Source of the DNA: Kryptolebias marmoratus
Taxonomy: Eukaryota; Chordata; Actinopteri; Cyprinodontiformes; Rivulidae
Length of the DNA stretch: 64,000 nt
Direction: 5' to 3'
NCBI RefSeq assembly: GCF_001649575.2
Contig: NC_051451.1
Span: 21,185,744-21,249,743 of the forward strand
Position 1 is the first letter of the stretch. Each line of letters opens with the position of its first letter. Below are positions 15,601-27,578 of this stretch, in pieces. The notes under the pieces are model-generated. The model was not told the origin of the DNA, did not search any database, and saw nothing but the letters and a program-made list of their open reading frames with translations. A program made the position numbers and the translations under genes.

Positions 15601-17145
15601 GGAGCATCATGTGGGGCCGGCTGGCCTGCGTAGATTTGCACAATCACCTTGATGAATCACCCTGCAAACCGGCTCGCAGAGAAGAACTGTTTCTATTGTT
15701 GAATGCAACTTCCCAGCACAGACTGGCCATCTTGTGCAGTTTTTTTTCTTGACCTAAACACACCCGTCAAAAGAAGAAAGGCAATGACCCGGGAATAAAT
15801 TACACATGACCGTTATGCAGTGTGTTTAAAATGCAATGTCCTGAGTGGGCCAGACGTGCCTTAGAATCCCAGAGATGCCACAATGATAAAATTGTCAGCT
15901 CAACATGACCTACAATCCCTCAAGCAACTTTTGACATAAAAATGCTCTTGAGTGGAGCGGCAGGGGACATTTCCAGAGTGAATGGGCATTTGTGGGAAAG
16001 GAAACCATAAAATGACCATGTTTCCTTTCTGATTCACTATTAAACTAGCATGTGCATATTTGTGATCTGCAGAAAAAAAATAAGGTGTTCTTAGAAATTA
16101 AAAACGGAAAGTCTGAAAAACGCAGCCAGCTCCCACTATGCCTTCAACACAGGCTTTCTATGCTCCGTTCCCACCACATGTTTTATTCACGACTGATATT
16201 CTAAAAGCTGAAATAGAACAATCTTTCTCCCTTCGCACTCCTGATTTACTGATGAATATTTCAGGGGAATGTCAGAAAAGACAGAGAAACTCCACTCTGC
16301 TGGAAAGCGTCCGCCTCACCTCTCCCATCCTCCTGCCGTTTTACAGGACGTGATCCATGTGGAAGACGCACTTAAGCAGCAGATTTGCTTAATTTTCTAC
16401 ATGATTTAGCAATTTGTAAAGTGAGTGTTCAGAGGCATGACGTGGGAGAGATAGGGCATTTGGTGGCCCAGAAGTGGAGAAAAGTACAAAAGAGGTAACA
16501 AGAGATGGAAACGGCGCAAAGTAGAGGAGATTTGAGCGATGGGGACACATCCTTTTACATCAATGAGTTCATGCACAAATCAAAGGCAAATTCTTTTAAA
16601 ATAAAACGTATTTCTTAAGCTTGACGTTTAAGCATTTAACGGTGCAAGCATGAGAATAAATAAATCTATTTTGTTCTGAATTCAGAAAAAGAAAGCACAG
16701 AAAACAAGACTTTTGGACACACGTGAAAAGCACACATCTGCTCTTTCCTGTCACTTCTGCCTATTTATACCTGACTGGAGCCAGTGAGTGACTGGCTGCC
16801 TAATTGACACATACACTCACTCACAGCTTCACAGACAGGGCTATTGTTCTGTTTTGCTATAAAGAAAGTCATGTGTGCTACAATAATACAGCCAGAGGGA
16901 AAACAATAGGAAGACAGAGCCTGGTAGTTTCTCTGTTACACACACAAGGATACAAGGAAAGTAAGCAGCACTCACAGTCTTTCAGTATTGCGGGGGATAT
17001 TCCTTGGCATGGATTTGAGACCCAGTCCATGGCAGTCTACTGTGGTGCCGCTGCAGGTACACAAGGCTGGGCAGGCACCAGCTTTGCCTACAACTAGGGC
17101 AGAGAGCATCACCACCCACATCCACTGTCCAGCCAGTCTGCCCAT
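3547..17145 (-). CDS. slit1: Slit homolog 1, 5' four coding exons (gene partial, continues past left edge)
   Basis: Slit1 is a large secreted leucine-rich-repeat and EGF glycoprotein that repels axons through Robo receptors. Four coding exons are visible on the minus strand: 16976-17145, 7198-7269, 5067-5138 and 3547-3618. They encode a signal peptide, the cysteine-rich LRRNT cap ([17 protein letters not shown]) and three leucine-rich repeats. Exons 2-4 are exactly 72 nt each, one repeat per exon. Every junction splits a leucine codon CT|G, the usual Slit layout. The motif [10 protein letters not shown] in exon 3 and ACPALCTC in exon 1 fit Slit1 better than Slit2 or Slit3. The arhgap19 gene directly upstream on the same strand supports this, because human ARHGAP19 and SLIT1 are adjacent in the same order. 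Later exons (remaining LRRs, EGF repeats, laminin G, cysteine knot) are not in the window. I cannot tell slit1a from slit1b. Confidence 0.93.
5067..5138 (-). CDS. slit1: slit1 coding exon 3: second leucine-rich repeat
   Basis: This 72-nt exon has a CAG acceptor and a GTAAGT donor. It reads [15 protein letters not shown] and then DDMKELERL. The DDMKELERL ending matches Slit1; Slit2 and Slit3 have DLKELERL or DLKQLERL here. It is the best paralogue-diagnostic stretch in the window. Confidence 0.92.
5454..5476. repeat. Short (GAGAC)n tandem repeat in slit1 intron 2
   Basis: Four to five tandem GAGAC units within slit1 intron 2 (5139-7197). The rest of that intron shows only short CA tracts, for example at about 5291-5308 and 6710-6725. 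Confidence 0.85.
7198..7269 (-). CDS. slit1: slit1 coding exon 2: first leucine-rich repeat
   Basis: This 72-nt exon is bounded by an AG acceptor and a GTAAGT donor. Joined to exon 1 it reads [15 protein letters not shown] and then TGLKYLRVL, the first LRR of Slit D1. NGNNLT contains an N-x-S/T sequon. Intron 1 upstream is about 9.7 kb. Confidence 0.92.
7270..16975 (-). other. slit1: slit1 intron 1 (9.7 kb), no coding exon recognised
   Basis: The long first intron separates the signal-peptide/LRRNT exon from LRR1. It has scattered GC-richer patches, for example near 10550-11100 and 13250-13950. Short (CA)n tracts occur at about 8478-8490 and 15248-15262. First introns of axon-guidance genes often carry enhancers, but I cannot show conservation from one sequence. 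The 143-residue open frame at 3792-4223, in intron 3, resembles no protein I know. Confidence 0.6.
16976..17145 (-). CDS. slit1: slit1 coding exon 1: signal peptide and LRRNT cap
   Basis: The start is taken at the ATG at 17145, because the residues that follow form a typical signal peptide ([10 protein letters not shown], then [14 protein letters not shown]). Cleavage is expected just before ACPALC. Another in-frame ATG at 17178 would add 11 polar residues ([11 protein letters not shown]) in front and would weaken the signal peptide. Four cysteines in the pattern C-x3-C-x-C-x6-C mark the LRRNT domain. The exon ends in RNTERL with donor GTGAGT, leaving CT of a split leucine codon. Confidence 0.9.
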
Positions 17146-17611
17146 TCTTGGCTCAAAGCACCTATCTTTAATGGACATGTTCACCACCACAGCAGCCTGT
17201 CTTTCTCTGTTTCTGCTTCCCAAAAGTCCTGCAACACCTCACAAGTCTGCTGGAATAATTTTAATGACTTGGTGAATATAAATAGAAAAATAGTTTCTTC
17301 TCAAATGTGAAGCCACAACAATCCTTTTCTTTTTGTTTGTTCTTCGAGAATTCTTTGGATGCAGGTTTGAAATCCACTGGTTTGCTGATGTAGGGAAAAA
17401 AAAAAGCTGTTTTATTTTTTTTTTTCCTTTTTCTTTTTCTTGTGCTCTCCTTCCAAACTCCTCTCCTGTCTTGTCTTTGTGGAGTTGGTGCGCTCTGGTC
17501 TGCACACGTCTGTCCTCCTCTCACTTTCTGCTCTGCTCTCCTGAAGAGAGAGGGAACAGAGAGAGCAAAAAAAAAAAAGAGAAAAAAAAAAGAAAGCCAG
17601 TCTCTCTCTCC

Positions 17612-17642
<31 letters not shown>

Positions 17643-17900
17643 TAGTCATCCATCACAAGGATCTACAAATAGCAGAGCCCCCCGACTCCACCCCTACCCC
17701 TCCTCTCCCTCCTCACACACACCCCCAACACACACACAACCCTGCCTGAACCTCACTCTCATTCCTGAGATCCTTCTTCCATTCCCCTGACTCTCCTTAC
17801 AATACAAATCTACTCCAGATATCACTCCTTTTATTTTGCCCCCTCTAAAACCCACTCATTCTTTCTTCTCAGGTCTGCCTCCAGGCGACAAACCCTCCTC
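17146..17900 (-). promoter_or_regulatory. slit1: slit1 5' leader and proximal promoter region
   Basis: Sequence immediately upstream of the slit1 start codon. It is strongly strand-asymmetric, with long pyrimidine runs on the plus strand at 17410-17560, poly(A) blocks at 17567-17592, and a perfect (AC)13 tract at 17617-17642. No TATA box or single start site stands out. The limits are arbitrary and the transcription start cannot be placed without transcript data. Confidence 0.4.
17617..17642. repeat. (AC)13 microsatellite in the slit1 leader/promoter
   Basis: A perfect dinucleotide run about 475 bp upstream of the slit1 ATG, flanked by poly(A) and poly-pyrimidine blocks. Confidence 0.95.
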
Positions 17901-19426
17901 CCCCTACAGAGAGTCCTAACCTGTGTGACACTGCAAAGCTTCTGCCCGGAGGGAGAGGCTGCAGGGAGACGGGGCTGTGCGCATCTACGAGGAGAGAACC
18001 CACGGGGAAAGAGGAGTATGAACAATTCAGTCCGGGGAGGTAAAAAGATGCAATGAATAAACAGCAAGTTTTTGTCTTAACGTGTACATCAAGCGTGGAC
18101 ACACACACATACACACACAGAAGCTGCTGCAGGGGACTAGAGTGAAGAAAAAAAAACACGCAAAAAACATTATTTTTCCTCTATGAATCTGAAGCCATGG
18201 GAGCAAGGATCACAGCCTGGTATATGCAAATAAAAAAAGACAAACAGCTGCATTCATACCTGCTGTTATTTGGATTTAGGCAAAACAACTGAAACACAAT
18301 CCCTCTCTCAATGCCAGGACGATGCTTTCCCAAAAGTGGACTCAAGAAGCCTACAAACAGGAGGGGGCAAAGTAAACAGTCCAGCTGCTAACAGTGTAAT
18401 TGTAGCTTTCTGAAACCTTTTTCAAATTCATATTTGAAGAAATTGCAAATCATCATTCTGGATGTGGGAGTATTGAACAGAAATGTCATCTCTCTAATGA
18501 AAATGTATGCTGTTCATAGTTATCCACACAATAAAATATAAATAATAAAGATTTACTGGCAACACTTAAAATAAGGCACTTATTGAGAGAATTTAGGGGG
18601 GAAAAAATCTTTTAACAAGGCTGGAAGAGATTTTAATTTGCATGCAAAGTATCATCCCACAATGGAATGACAATCATGAGAACCATTGGAGCGCTTTAAT
18701 GGCATTTAGCATGTAATTCTGAATAATCATAATGGTTGTTTATGTCAAACCTAATTTTAACATCAGCAATTCACAAAGAGGCTGACCAGGAGCATGCAGG
18801 TGAACACACACATTGCACACATTACTGGGTAAAAAAAAGAAAAAGAAAAAAAGACCACACTCTGTTTCAGTAAAGACGTCAGTGTAGTGTAGATCTCTCT
18901 ATGAATGGCTTAATTAAAGAGGAGACAGTGGTGTTTAGTGGTAATGGGGGGTAGTAACATCCCTCCGCTCTCACAGAGTCGTGACAGGAATGCACACAAA
19001 TACACAGCAAGAATTCTTCCTTCGGCAGTGAGGAGGGGGGGGGACAGGGCAGCAATTACAATCGTCTGGCGGAAGAGAGTTTGTAAAACACGAAATCTCA
19101 AAAGGCGACTCAAGCTCCAACTGATTTAGGTTCATGTCTAGGTGAATTTATTTAACTGAAGCTGGTGAGTTCAAACTATCCTCTTGTTCCATGACTGAAT
19201 ATTGTGCGCTTTGTTTTATTGTGTTGATAAATAAATGAGAAGTTTAACAACATAAAACCATATTTATGGGAAGCAAACCGAACAGCTCTAACTTGTGGTT
19301 TCTTTTCAACACATCACTTTTTGGTATTTTTTTTATACAGAGTGACTTGGTAACCTCGTGATTTTACTGCATAAAGCTAAATCACACCAATTCACAATCC
19401 CACAAACACTCAGAGTTGAAGTGAAG
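17901..19426. other. slit1-arhgap19 intergenic region
   Basis: About 1.5 kb lies between the slit1 promoter and the apparent arhgap19 poly(A) site. I see no exon, RNA gene or recognised transposon. A short G run occurs at 19035-19043. Both genes are transcribed leftward, so arhgap19 transcripts that fail to terminate would run straight into slit1. Confidence 0.5.
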
Positions 19427-21247
19427 TTTATTTCAGTGTGACCCTCTCATTTCACAGATATAACTTTGGAAAAAGGCACACCAAAAATAGCATGTTTGGA
19501 GTTCACATGTACAGCTTGTGCTATTGTTGAAGCCGTCTGTTGTTAGAGAACTCGTGAAAAAAAAAGAACTATTCCCACAGATGTTTACAACATACACTTA
19601 CATTACCAAGCATTAATTAACACAGACACCATAATGACAGAGACATCCTGCAGCTGAAGAAAGCCAGCTTAAGTCATACTATCCACTCATTGACTCATTA
19701 AATGTTTAGGATCTGCAAAAAACTCCCTTTTAGTTGATTTATGGGGTATTCTCTTTGTTGCAATTAGCTTTTGTTTAGTAATGTGCACTAAACAGCTGCA
19801 AATATTTGGAAATTTCTTTTCAAAATCTTGTCTTCCTACCATAGAGCTGCCTGTTTCCTGGCTACAGGACAACGGGACTTTCTGTTAAACGTTAAGTAAG
19901 TCAGAAACATATGACGGCAGCATTTAGAAAATGCTTTTCATTCAGTTAAATTAACGAACTAGCGTTTCGCTCAAAAACTATTTTCAACTAAACAGCATCA
20001 CCTTGTGGCTCTAAAAAGAAGTGCAAGTCAAAGCTTGAGACAGGAAACGGCTAAAAAGGAAAAGAAATCTTTCTTAAAAAAAATACAAAACAAATCAAAT
20101 GTAAAGCACATTTTTTGACATTTCTTATAAAAAAGACAATTTTAGAAAATCGCTTTTTTTATTTTACTTACAGTGAGATGTGTAGCTTTACAAAAGCACC
20201 AATATCTTTTGTTTACATCAGTAGACTACGCAGGAATTGTCACATTAAAGTCCACTGCAACAGTTTTACATTTAAGACAAAGTCGTGCTAAAAGTAAAAA
20301 GTGGTTAAAACTCTCGCAGTTATCACCTGGATTTAAGGAACTGAAGGGAAAAATAAGGCAAACAGCAGATTTAGCTTGAATTCAACCAGATAACAAAAAC
20401 AGAATACAAAAAATAAAATGTTGCAGAGTTACTAAAACGTTTGCTAAAAAAAATATAAAAATGGTTTAAGATAAAAGATGTGTTCACATTTGCATAAGAC
20501 TAAAAACTGGCCTGAATATAACCAACAAAAAAAGTAAAGAAAAACCAGAATACAGACGTAACAGTAGTTTTCAAGTACAAAAAAAGAAAAAAAATCATCT
20601 AACATACAAGAGGATCCTTGTATCTTCTTTCCCTGCCATTAAGACTCTTATTTTTCACACAAAAAAAACCCTTTTAGTTAAATAAATGTAAATAAAGTCC
20701 CTAACCTACTTTAAGTTTGGACAATAACTTAGGAGATGTTCACTTTAAGGCACATTTTGGATTTCATGCTTAGGTCTCACTATAACTTAGACTGATAATA
20801 AAATGAGGAGGGGAAAAATAGACACTCTGTACATCACAGTTTTACCTTTAAAACATACAGATGACCAGTAAAAGAAATAAATAGAATTAGCTTAACTAAA
20901 TGACTTTGTTTCAGTCGGTGGTAAAATCAAATTTTCCCAATTTCACAGGTGCTCATTAATGCCATTTGTAACAGTTAACAATAACGAGAAGAAAAAAAGA
21001 GTAAAAAATAAAGAAATCTTAGAACGATCCAAAATCTACTATGACAACAACCTAACAGCTGGTCTTTTCATATTAACTCTGTAAACTGCATAGACATTCT
21101 TTGAATTTTTACAAAGCATAAATGGAGCTTCTAATCCAAACTGTACATCACAGTCCATATTTTTGGTCTTTTCTAAGCCTCCAAATATACTTTAATCAAT
21201 TTGAGATTGTTTTCAAGGTTTTGAGAAGCACCATCTTTGGAGGGTAA
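19427..21247 (-). other. arhgap19: arhgap19 3' untranslated region with poly(A) signal
   Basis: This AT-rich, stop-dense sequence follows the arhgap19 stop codon. AATAAA on the minus strand (TTTATT at 19427-19432) is a good candidate poly(A) signal. The UTR would be about 1.8 kb. A transcript 3' end is needed to confirm its length. Confidence 0.5.
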
Positions 21248-24200
21248 TCAGTCCTGGAGGAGAGAATGGAGAAAAAAAAAAGGATGATATAAATTAATAA
21301 TACATGATGTGAGAGAAGACTTCCTTTGGTTGAGACAAAACTCTTTAAAAGTGTTGATGTACAGTTCGAAAGACTGCTGCCTTACTAAAGTTTTAATTGT
21401 TTAGTTTATTTCCAAAGCATTATTTCATTTTGCATGTACACATTAGCTGTTATTAGGGATAATTTAACCACTTTGAGACTTTTAAGTATTTTTCTCATAT
21501 TAGCAGTGCCTAAATACATGCAAAATTATTCCTGTGCACCATCAGTTAACGTGGTGCCTGTAAAATCTATCAAGTTAAAAAAGTGTGTTCTTTCCTCCAA
21601 TGTTAAATTAAATAAGCTCAAATTAAAATTCATGCAATTCTGAAGGAAACCGTCACCAAATGTCAGAGCCTTTTAAATCGTAGAAATTCAAATTATTAGT
21701 TGTTTTTTAAGCTTCACATTCCTGTGTTTTTTGTTGATGAGAGTCCAGGTCCATCAACTGATGGAGAATCCAAGTGATGCATCAGTTTCTGGCATTTTTC
21801 TACAGATTTCAGCTGTTTCTTAATCGAGGGGCTGCGTTTCTTTAACTTTCTCCCAAATATACCCAAAGGTCTTGTATTGCACTGGCTAAAACCACAAGTT
21901 TTTTTTTTTTCAATTATGTGGAAGTATTCTTTTTCTGCCAACCTTCTGCAGTCTTGGAGTCTCCTGAGAGCGGCTGTCAGTTCAGAACAACTTGCTCATC
22001 TGTTTATCAGAACAGGAACATTCAAGCAGCCAGTTTCCTGTGCGTCTTCAGGTCACTGACACACCAAACTGCTGCTGCGAACGCTCACACACCCAGGAAG
22101 CAGCTGCAGCGATCACCACTGATTCCCCCTGCATTGTTTTCCATCTTGGGTTTCCTCTGACTTGTTTTGCAAACAGAAAATGATGCAAAACATAAACTAA
22201 AATGAAATAATCATGCTTACGCCTTCACTTTCAATCAAATGACCCAAGGGTTTCATTATCACAGTTGGTTTCGCTTTGGTTGTATTGACTTTCAAACTTT
22301 GGAGCCTTCGTTTTCAAGAGTATTTGTTCTGATAAGAGAACTAACTATTTAGAATATTGCACCTGCTGCGCCCACAGGACAAAAGCAGTGAGCAAAGTTG
22401 TTTTATTGTGACGATTTGATATATTCATTTTACAACAAAATAAGCAAGTTATATAGTTATTTGTTCTATAAAACACATTTATTTTGTAGGTGAAACAATG
22501 CAATACTCACAGCCTCGCTCTGGGTGTTTTCTTTCTCCGCTAATGTTTGGCTTCCCAGTGCTTTCCTCTGTGACATATATGAAAAGAGATGATTAGTATT
22601 TTAGAAAATTGAACTGTGACAAATAAAAAGTGAGGTGAATATTGTGCGAAGGCTGCTTACATGCACTTTAAATGTTACTGTTTTACTTGAGAAAATCTCC
22701 ACTAACAAGTGCCAAAATGTAAGAAAAGATATTTTAAATTTCCTGGCTGCTTCTGAGTGAGCAACAAATTTTCTAAAAGTGCTCAAAAGTAAAAACTAAG
22801 CGTGGTAAACAAACCTTGATAATTCCGCCCAAAGAGCGCGAGCGTAAGTGTCTCCTGATGAACGGCGTCTGAGAGTCTGCCAAAGGAGTCAGCTCAGGCT
22901 GCTTTTCAAACTAAAACAATTTCACGTCATTATGTCCCAGTTATGAAAGCAAGTTGTATGAATTTTCTTTTTCTTGTGCTCAGGACGATCGCAGTAAAGT
23001 TACCTGTCTGATGAGTTTCTTCTTCTTGGCAGACTCTGGCATGTTGCTGACCTGCTGGTACAGCTCTCTGAGCGCAGATTCAGTGTAACTCTGAGTCTCA
23101 GACGACTTGACGCCGCTGCAGATCTCACCCGCCATTGTTCTTATGGAGGGAGATGGTGAGGCAGCAGTTGTCACAGCCTTAGAGCCATCTTTGGTCCCAG
23201 AACAGAGTCTTAAATCATCCTAGAAAAATCGAGACATGTGACAAGATATTCCACTGAAACTCTTTTGTTAGTGAAAAGAATGAGCACAGCTTATTGAGGC
23301 GGAGTGCAAACAGAAATCTGAAAACTGCCTCAAATTTTATTTCAGCTTCGTTTACAAATGAACCTTTTATATCAATTGAAAGAGACCCCAGTCTTTAAAT
23401 GTTATATTTAAACAGTACATATTTAAAACAACACACTAGTCAGTGGATGATGAAAAAATTACCATACACAAAGGAAACAGCTTTATTGCAGCAATAACAC
23501 TTCTTCTCTTCATTAAGAGGAGGTACTTATTAAAAAGAAAAAACAAAAACAAATATACTTACGTTTGACTGAAGAGTTTTTGATCCTCCGTAGACTAAAT
23601 GGGCATATTCTTTGATATACACAGGAGCCTTCAGTGAACAAACACGGACAATGAATTTCCAATTAAAATATTTTACAGTTGCAGGCAAAATATATATAGT
23701 TATATAAAAACACTGACAGTCTCAACATAAAGAGTGTTGTACAAAAGCTGAAACAGTCTATTTTAAAGGATAAACTGTAAATGTAATACTGCAGGTGATG
23801 AATTATAGAACTCAAATGTGAACGCAACATTGTGTTATTTGAATAGCTAGATATGTTTTAAAGGCATGACATTGAATTAAAAGTACAAAAATGAAATGTC
23901 AGACCTTCGTTTCAGTTTGACTAACTTCAATCAAATGAAGCTAAAGAAGCAGAAAAACTGCATGTAAGATATACACAAATCAGCCATAACATTATGACCA
24001 CTGTCAAATAAAGCGAGGAAAGCTGCTCCTCTTGTTGCACAGCAATGTTCTGCTGGAAATATGTGCATCCTGACATACAGATGTTTCCATGACACCTGCC
24101 ATCCTACTATTCACCTCTGGAATTAGTTTCATTTCTCAGATGAAACAAAAATGAGCCATTTTTTTTTATTTCGTGGAGAAAAATGGGTGTTGTGGAGAAG

Positions 24201-27200
24201 AAAAACAAAAGTGGTGTAAAACCTAAACCTGCCTCTTTATCTGTCAAACAACATGGTTCTGTGTGGTCAGAGTGGTTGGCAGTGGAGCTGTAACACAAAC
24301 AATGTTCATTTTTTCTGTGCGCTGATTGAAACATTGGGATTAAAGCGGGGATATCCAGGAGATTTACATGAGCTGACGATCAGCCACACACTCATTAAAA
24401 GCCATTTGGAGAATTTCATCAAGCAGCAGAACAACGATCCTAAAGTAATTACAAAAGCAGACAAAGAGCTTTTCAGAGTGATGGCATGAAACATGATCCA
24501 GATTAAAACAGTCTCGTTGTCTCTCATTCATTTCACTGAAGACCAGACTAAAGTGAACACTTTAGTTAGGAGACAACAGTTTCCTAACTAAAGGTTACTT
24601 ATAGCCTATAGTCTCCTTACCTCTTAACTATAAAGACAGAAGGCAAAAGTCAAAGACTCCAAATATTTTTCTTCCAAAATAATAGATTTAAGAATTTGTC
24701 CAAGTGCTTCTGAGCCCCCTACAGTTTGGTTATCTGTGTTGAAAGAGATACACTTTGACCTGGTTTTCACCAGATCAAAGATAAAGCCTGACACTTGGAT
24801 TTTATTGTATTGGATTTTCACATTTTAAATAGCACATGCTGACCCAAAGATCTCAAGGATCAAAGGAGCAGAACTTTTACATCTATAAACATAATCCTCA
24901 AATATATGTTCTGGACTGGTGACTGTATGATATTTAAAGAACCTTTGGTGAAGTTCTTCCCCGTGTTTACACTTTGTTCTTTCCCTTTAGCCTGTCTGCT
25001 TTTCTTGTATCCCTAGCAACGTCTCTGCTTGTGATGAAAGGTCCATTCGGTGATGAAAAAACACATTAATATCTGAAGAGCACTGGGAAAGCACACGCTC
25101 CACCAAGGCCACCTGCCTTGTCTAGCAATTTAAACATAAAAAAGGAGATTTGGATCAGAAGCTAAATATGAGTGCCTTTTTTCATCACACACACACACAC
25201 ACACACACACTGCTGGGTAGTTTCTGAGAAACAATGACATCCCTGATCACATGCCTACATATCAGATCTTAACTTGAGAGGTGAATCAAACAGGAAACGC
25301 ATCTTTAAAATGATAATAATGTGCTGTGCACTAATCTGCGGGACTTATTTGTGTCTTGATATGATTTGACAAACTACACACTTCATGCAGAAAATGGCAC
25401 TGCATCTCGTACATCTGAAAAAAACGTTACATTTATACAAAAGTTAAGCTGCAGTTACACAATAAAATGGAAGGGTCTGCTAAAGCAGCAAAATGTGATT
25501 TACCTTGAACAGTTTTTGTGAGTGCCTGATGAGGAATGCTACGCCATTATTCAGTTTCTCTATGTTCTCCTGAAGATCACTTGCCATCACCTGGAACACG
25601 AACACACACAAAAATGTGTCAAGGAACCTTAAAGATGGACTTTTAAAATGGCTTGAATACATTAAAAAAAACACTCACGTTTTTGGGCCAGATGATGTGC
25701 GGAGCGAACATTTTTGCTAAGTTAATAGCAGACATCTTGTTCATGTGTTGATTGCGAGCTGTGTGGTACAAGAGGTCGAGCAGCAGCTTCAACAAGCTGC
25801 GGTTGGCTGACGGGAGCAGCATGAAAAGCAGCTGAAATGCCTCAATCTGGCGTTCCTTATCTGGGTTGTTTGTTTTATCACCCTTTTCATCAAAGAGAGT
25901 CAACTCTGAACAAAACAGATATAAAAGAATGCTTACAACAGAGCAAATAGGGTAACAATTTGAATAGGAATCTGTGCATAAACCAACAAGCACCTCCAAT
26001 CTTCAGGTGAGCAAGATAGTGTCTGTGCGTGAGCAGAGGCTCAGGCAGCTCTCCCAGGTACATTTTAAGCAACGAGGCTGCATCATTGGGGTGGAAGTCT
26101 CCTGTCTCTAGGTCTATCTCAGCCCCAGCATTCAGAATCTCCCTGAGGGCCGCCTGCCTTAAGCTGTGGCCTGGCACACGGAACAACCCCTCCACATGCA
26201 GATCTGCGGGGAGAAAGAAAAGAGGAGAGACATGGAAAGAGATGTGGGGTGGAAGTGGTTAGGAAACGGAGTGAAAAACAAAGACACAGCAGTGAGGAAG
26301 GCAATGGAGAGAATAAGACTGAAGGAGAGAGTCAGCGAGAGCAAAGTGCTTTCAGATGAATTATTGACTGAAGCATTTGCTTCCAGTGTCCACTTTCAGT
26401 GGATGACATCATTTCTTTCTAGAAATAAACCATGACCTCATGCTAACTCATTATTCGTCAATATAAAGAAACAAGTGTCAAGTGTGAAAAACCTTTACGC
26501 TCACACTTGTATATGTATGTAGTTATCTCTGCTTTTACTGACAGGACAGCATACATCAATACTTACTTTTACTCAGGTATTCAATGAGCTGATAGATCTG
26601 TGCTATTCCTTCTTCAGTTAAAGGCGCTCCAAAAATGACTCCTTTTTCTGCAATTAAGCAAATGGTACAGTAAGGATGATTATACTTTTTGTGTGTTAAT
26701 GTATTTTCTCCCTGCTGCATGTCTGCGTAATATGCAACACCTGTTACACAATATAAATTAAAACACCTAAAGTCCATAACAGGAAAACTTAAGAGTTAAC
26801 AAAAACCTCAAGGCATATATGTATATGTATAAAAGACAAAAACTAAATTTAGTTATTTGTTATCTACTATAAAGGTGAAGCTTTTAGGTTTGGTTAAAAC
26901 AATTCAAAACTTTTATGACAGCTAATAGTAACTGTGAGGATTGTTATGCTGCTAACACTCGTGCATTGTTGTCTCAGTCAAACCTTTCCGTTTCAGGAAG
27001 TTGAAGGAGCGCAGAAATCCACTGGAAGAGGGCACTCTGGGGTCCGATTCTCCGGTCAGCTGGGCAAACTCATCCCCAGGCAGATCTATCAGTCGAGTGA
27101 TATTGCTAAGCACCAAATCCGTGAAGGTCTGAGGACGCTCATGTCTTAATCTCTCCACGTAGAAGTCCGGGTTAAAAACCACAGGCTGGCTTCCGTTTGA

Positions 27201-27578
27201 CTTTTCATGACTGAAGAACACGTTGCATTTACTCTCCCTGAGAGACAAAAACAAAGACCCCACAGGCTAGTAAATGATAATGCATCATAGCTTATTAAAA
27301 ATAGAGCGGCTAAACCGAGTACTCAGCATGTCTATTTACACTGGTAGAGTTGGATAGGCGCATTAATGCTAGGTTACTTAGCTACGCTACGGAAAGCGAA
27401 CAGCTATTTCAACATACAGAAGTAAATAGTAAAAAAAATGTTATTGCAACTAACTGCATCAGAAACGTACAATTATTAAGACAACGTTGCAAGCTGTTTA
27501 ATTAAGCTCATATTTAATAAAAGTTTAATACCATCTGTCCAATTTGCGACTGTTTTGGAGATCGCTTTTAGTCGCCAT
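21248..27578 (-). CDS. arhgap19: Rho GTPase-activating protein 19
   Basis: ARHGAP19 stimulates GTP hydrolysis by RhoA and takes part in actin control and cytokinesis. The minus-strand coding exons are 27532-27578, 26984-27237, 26567-26647, 25994-26203, 25679-25905, 25504-25590, 23563-23628, 23004-23219, 22815-22910, 22511-22567 and 21248-21253. All have GT-AG borders and compatible phases, giving 448 aa (human 494). The start MATKSDLQNSRK is at 27578. Conserved blocks include VVFNPDFYVERLRHE, SNITRLIDLPGDE and EKGVIFGAPLTEEG. The RhoGAP domain spans roughly residues 115-302, with the arginine finger in GLFRVPG at R136. The helices KMSAINLAKMFAPHIIWP and MPESAKKKKLIRQ also match. The last exon encodes only Asp plus the stop. 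That exon rests on a strong polypyrimidine-CAG acceptor and phase 0, not on homology, so the C terminus is less certain. Confidence 0.93.
21254..22510 (-). other. arhgap19: arhgap19 intron 10, no exon accepted
   Basis: Holds an open minus-strand frame ending at 21714. I could not join it to exon 10 in phase, so I do not annotate it. A poly(A)/poly(T) run lies at 21899-21910. Confidence 0.5.
23977..24100 (+). mobile_element. Internally deleted Tc1/mariner-type element remnant
   Basis: In arhgap19 intron 6. The terminal motif CAGCCATAACATTATGACCA matches the end of an abundant fish Tc1-like family, as I remember it. Within about 60 bp it jumps to a segment resembling the middle of that family's transposase (GCAATGTTCTGCTGGAAA and following). 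An internal deletion has therefore joined terminus to body. No open reading frame remains, and I did not find the other terminus. Confidence 0.65.
25186..25210. repeat. (CA)n microsatellite in arhgap19 intron 6
   Basis: An uninterrupted CA run of about 25 nt, probably length-polymorphic. Confidence 0.9.

Noticed and set aside
1..17145. Possible intronic miR-218, as hosted by slit2 and slit3
   Set aside because: I looked for its mature sequence on both strands and did not see it. Slit1 is not a known host of this microRNA.
17333..17749. 138-codon plus-strand open frame over the slit1 leader
   Set aside because: Low-complexity product of poly-pyrimidine and (AC)n tracts, antisense to slit1.
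21714..22000. Minus-strand open frame with a charged, protein-like sequence (LRRLQDCRRLAEKEYF and onward)
   Set aside because: It begins without an ATG, has no acceptor that joins arhgap19 exon 10 in phase, and matches no protein I know. I treat it as intronic chance.
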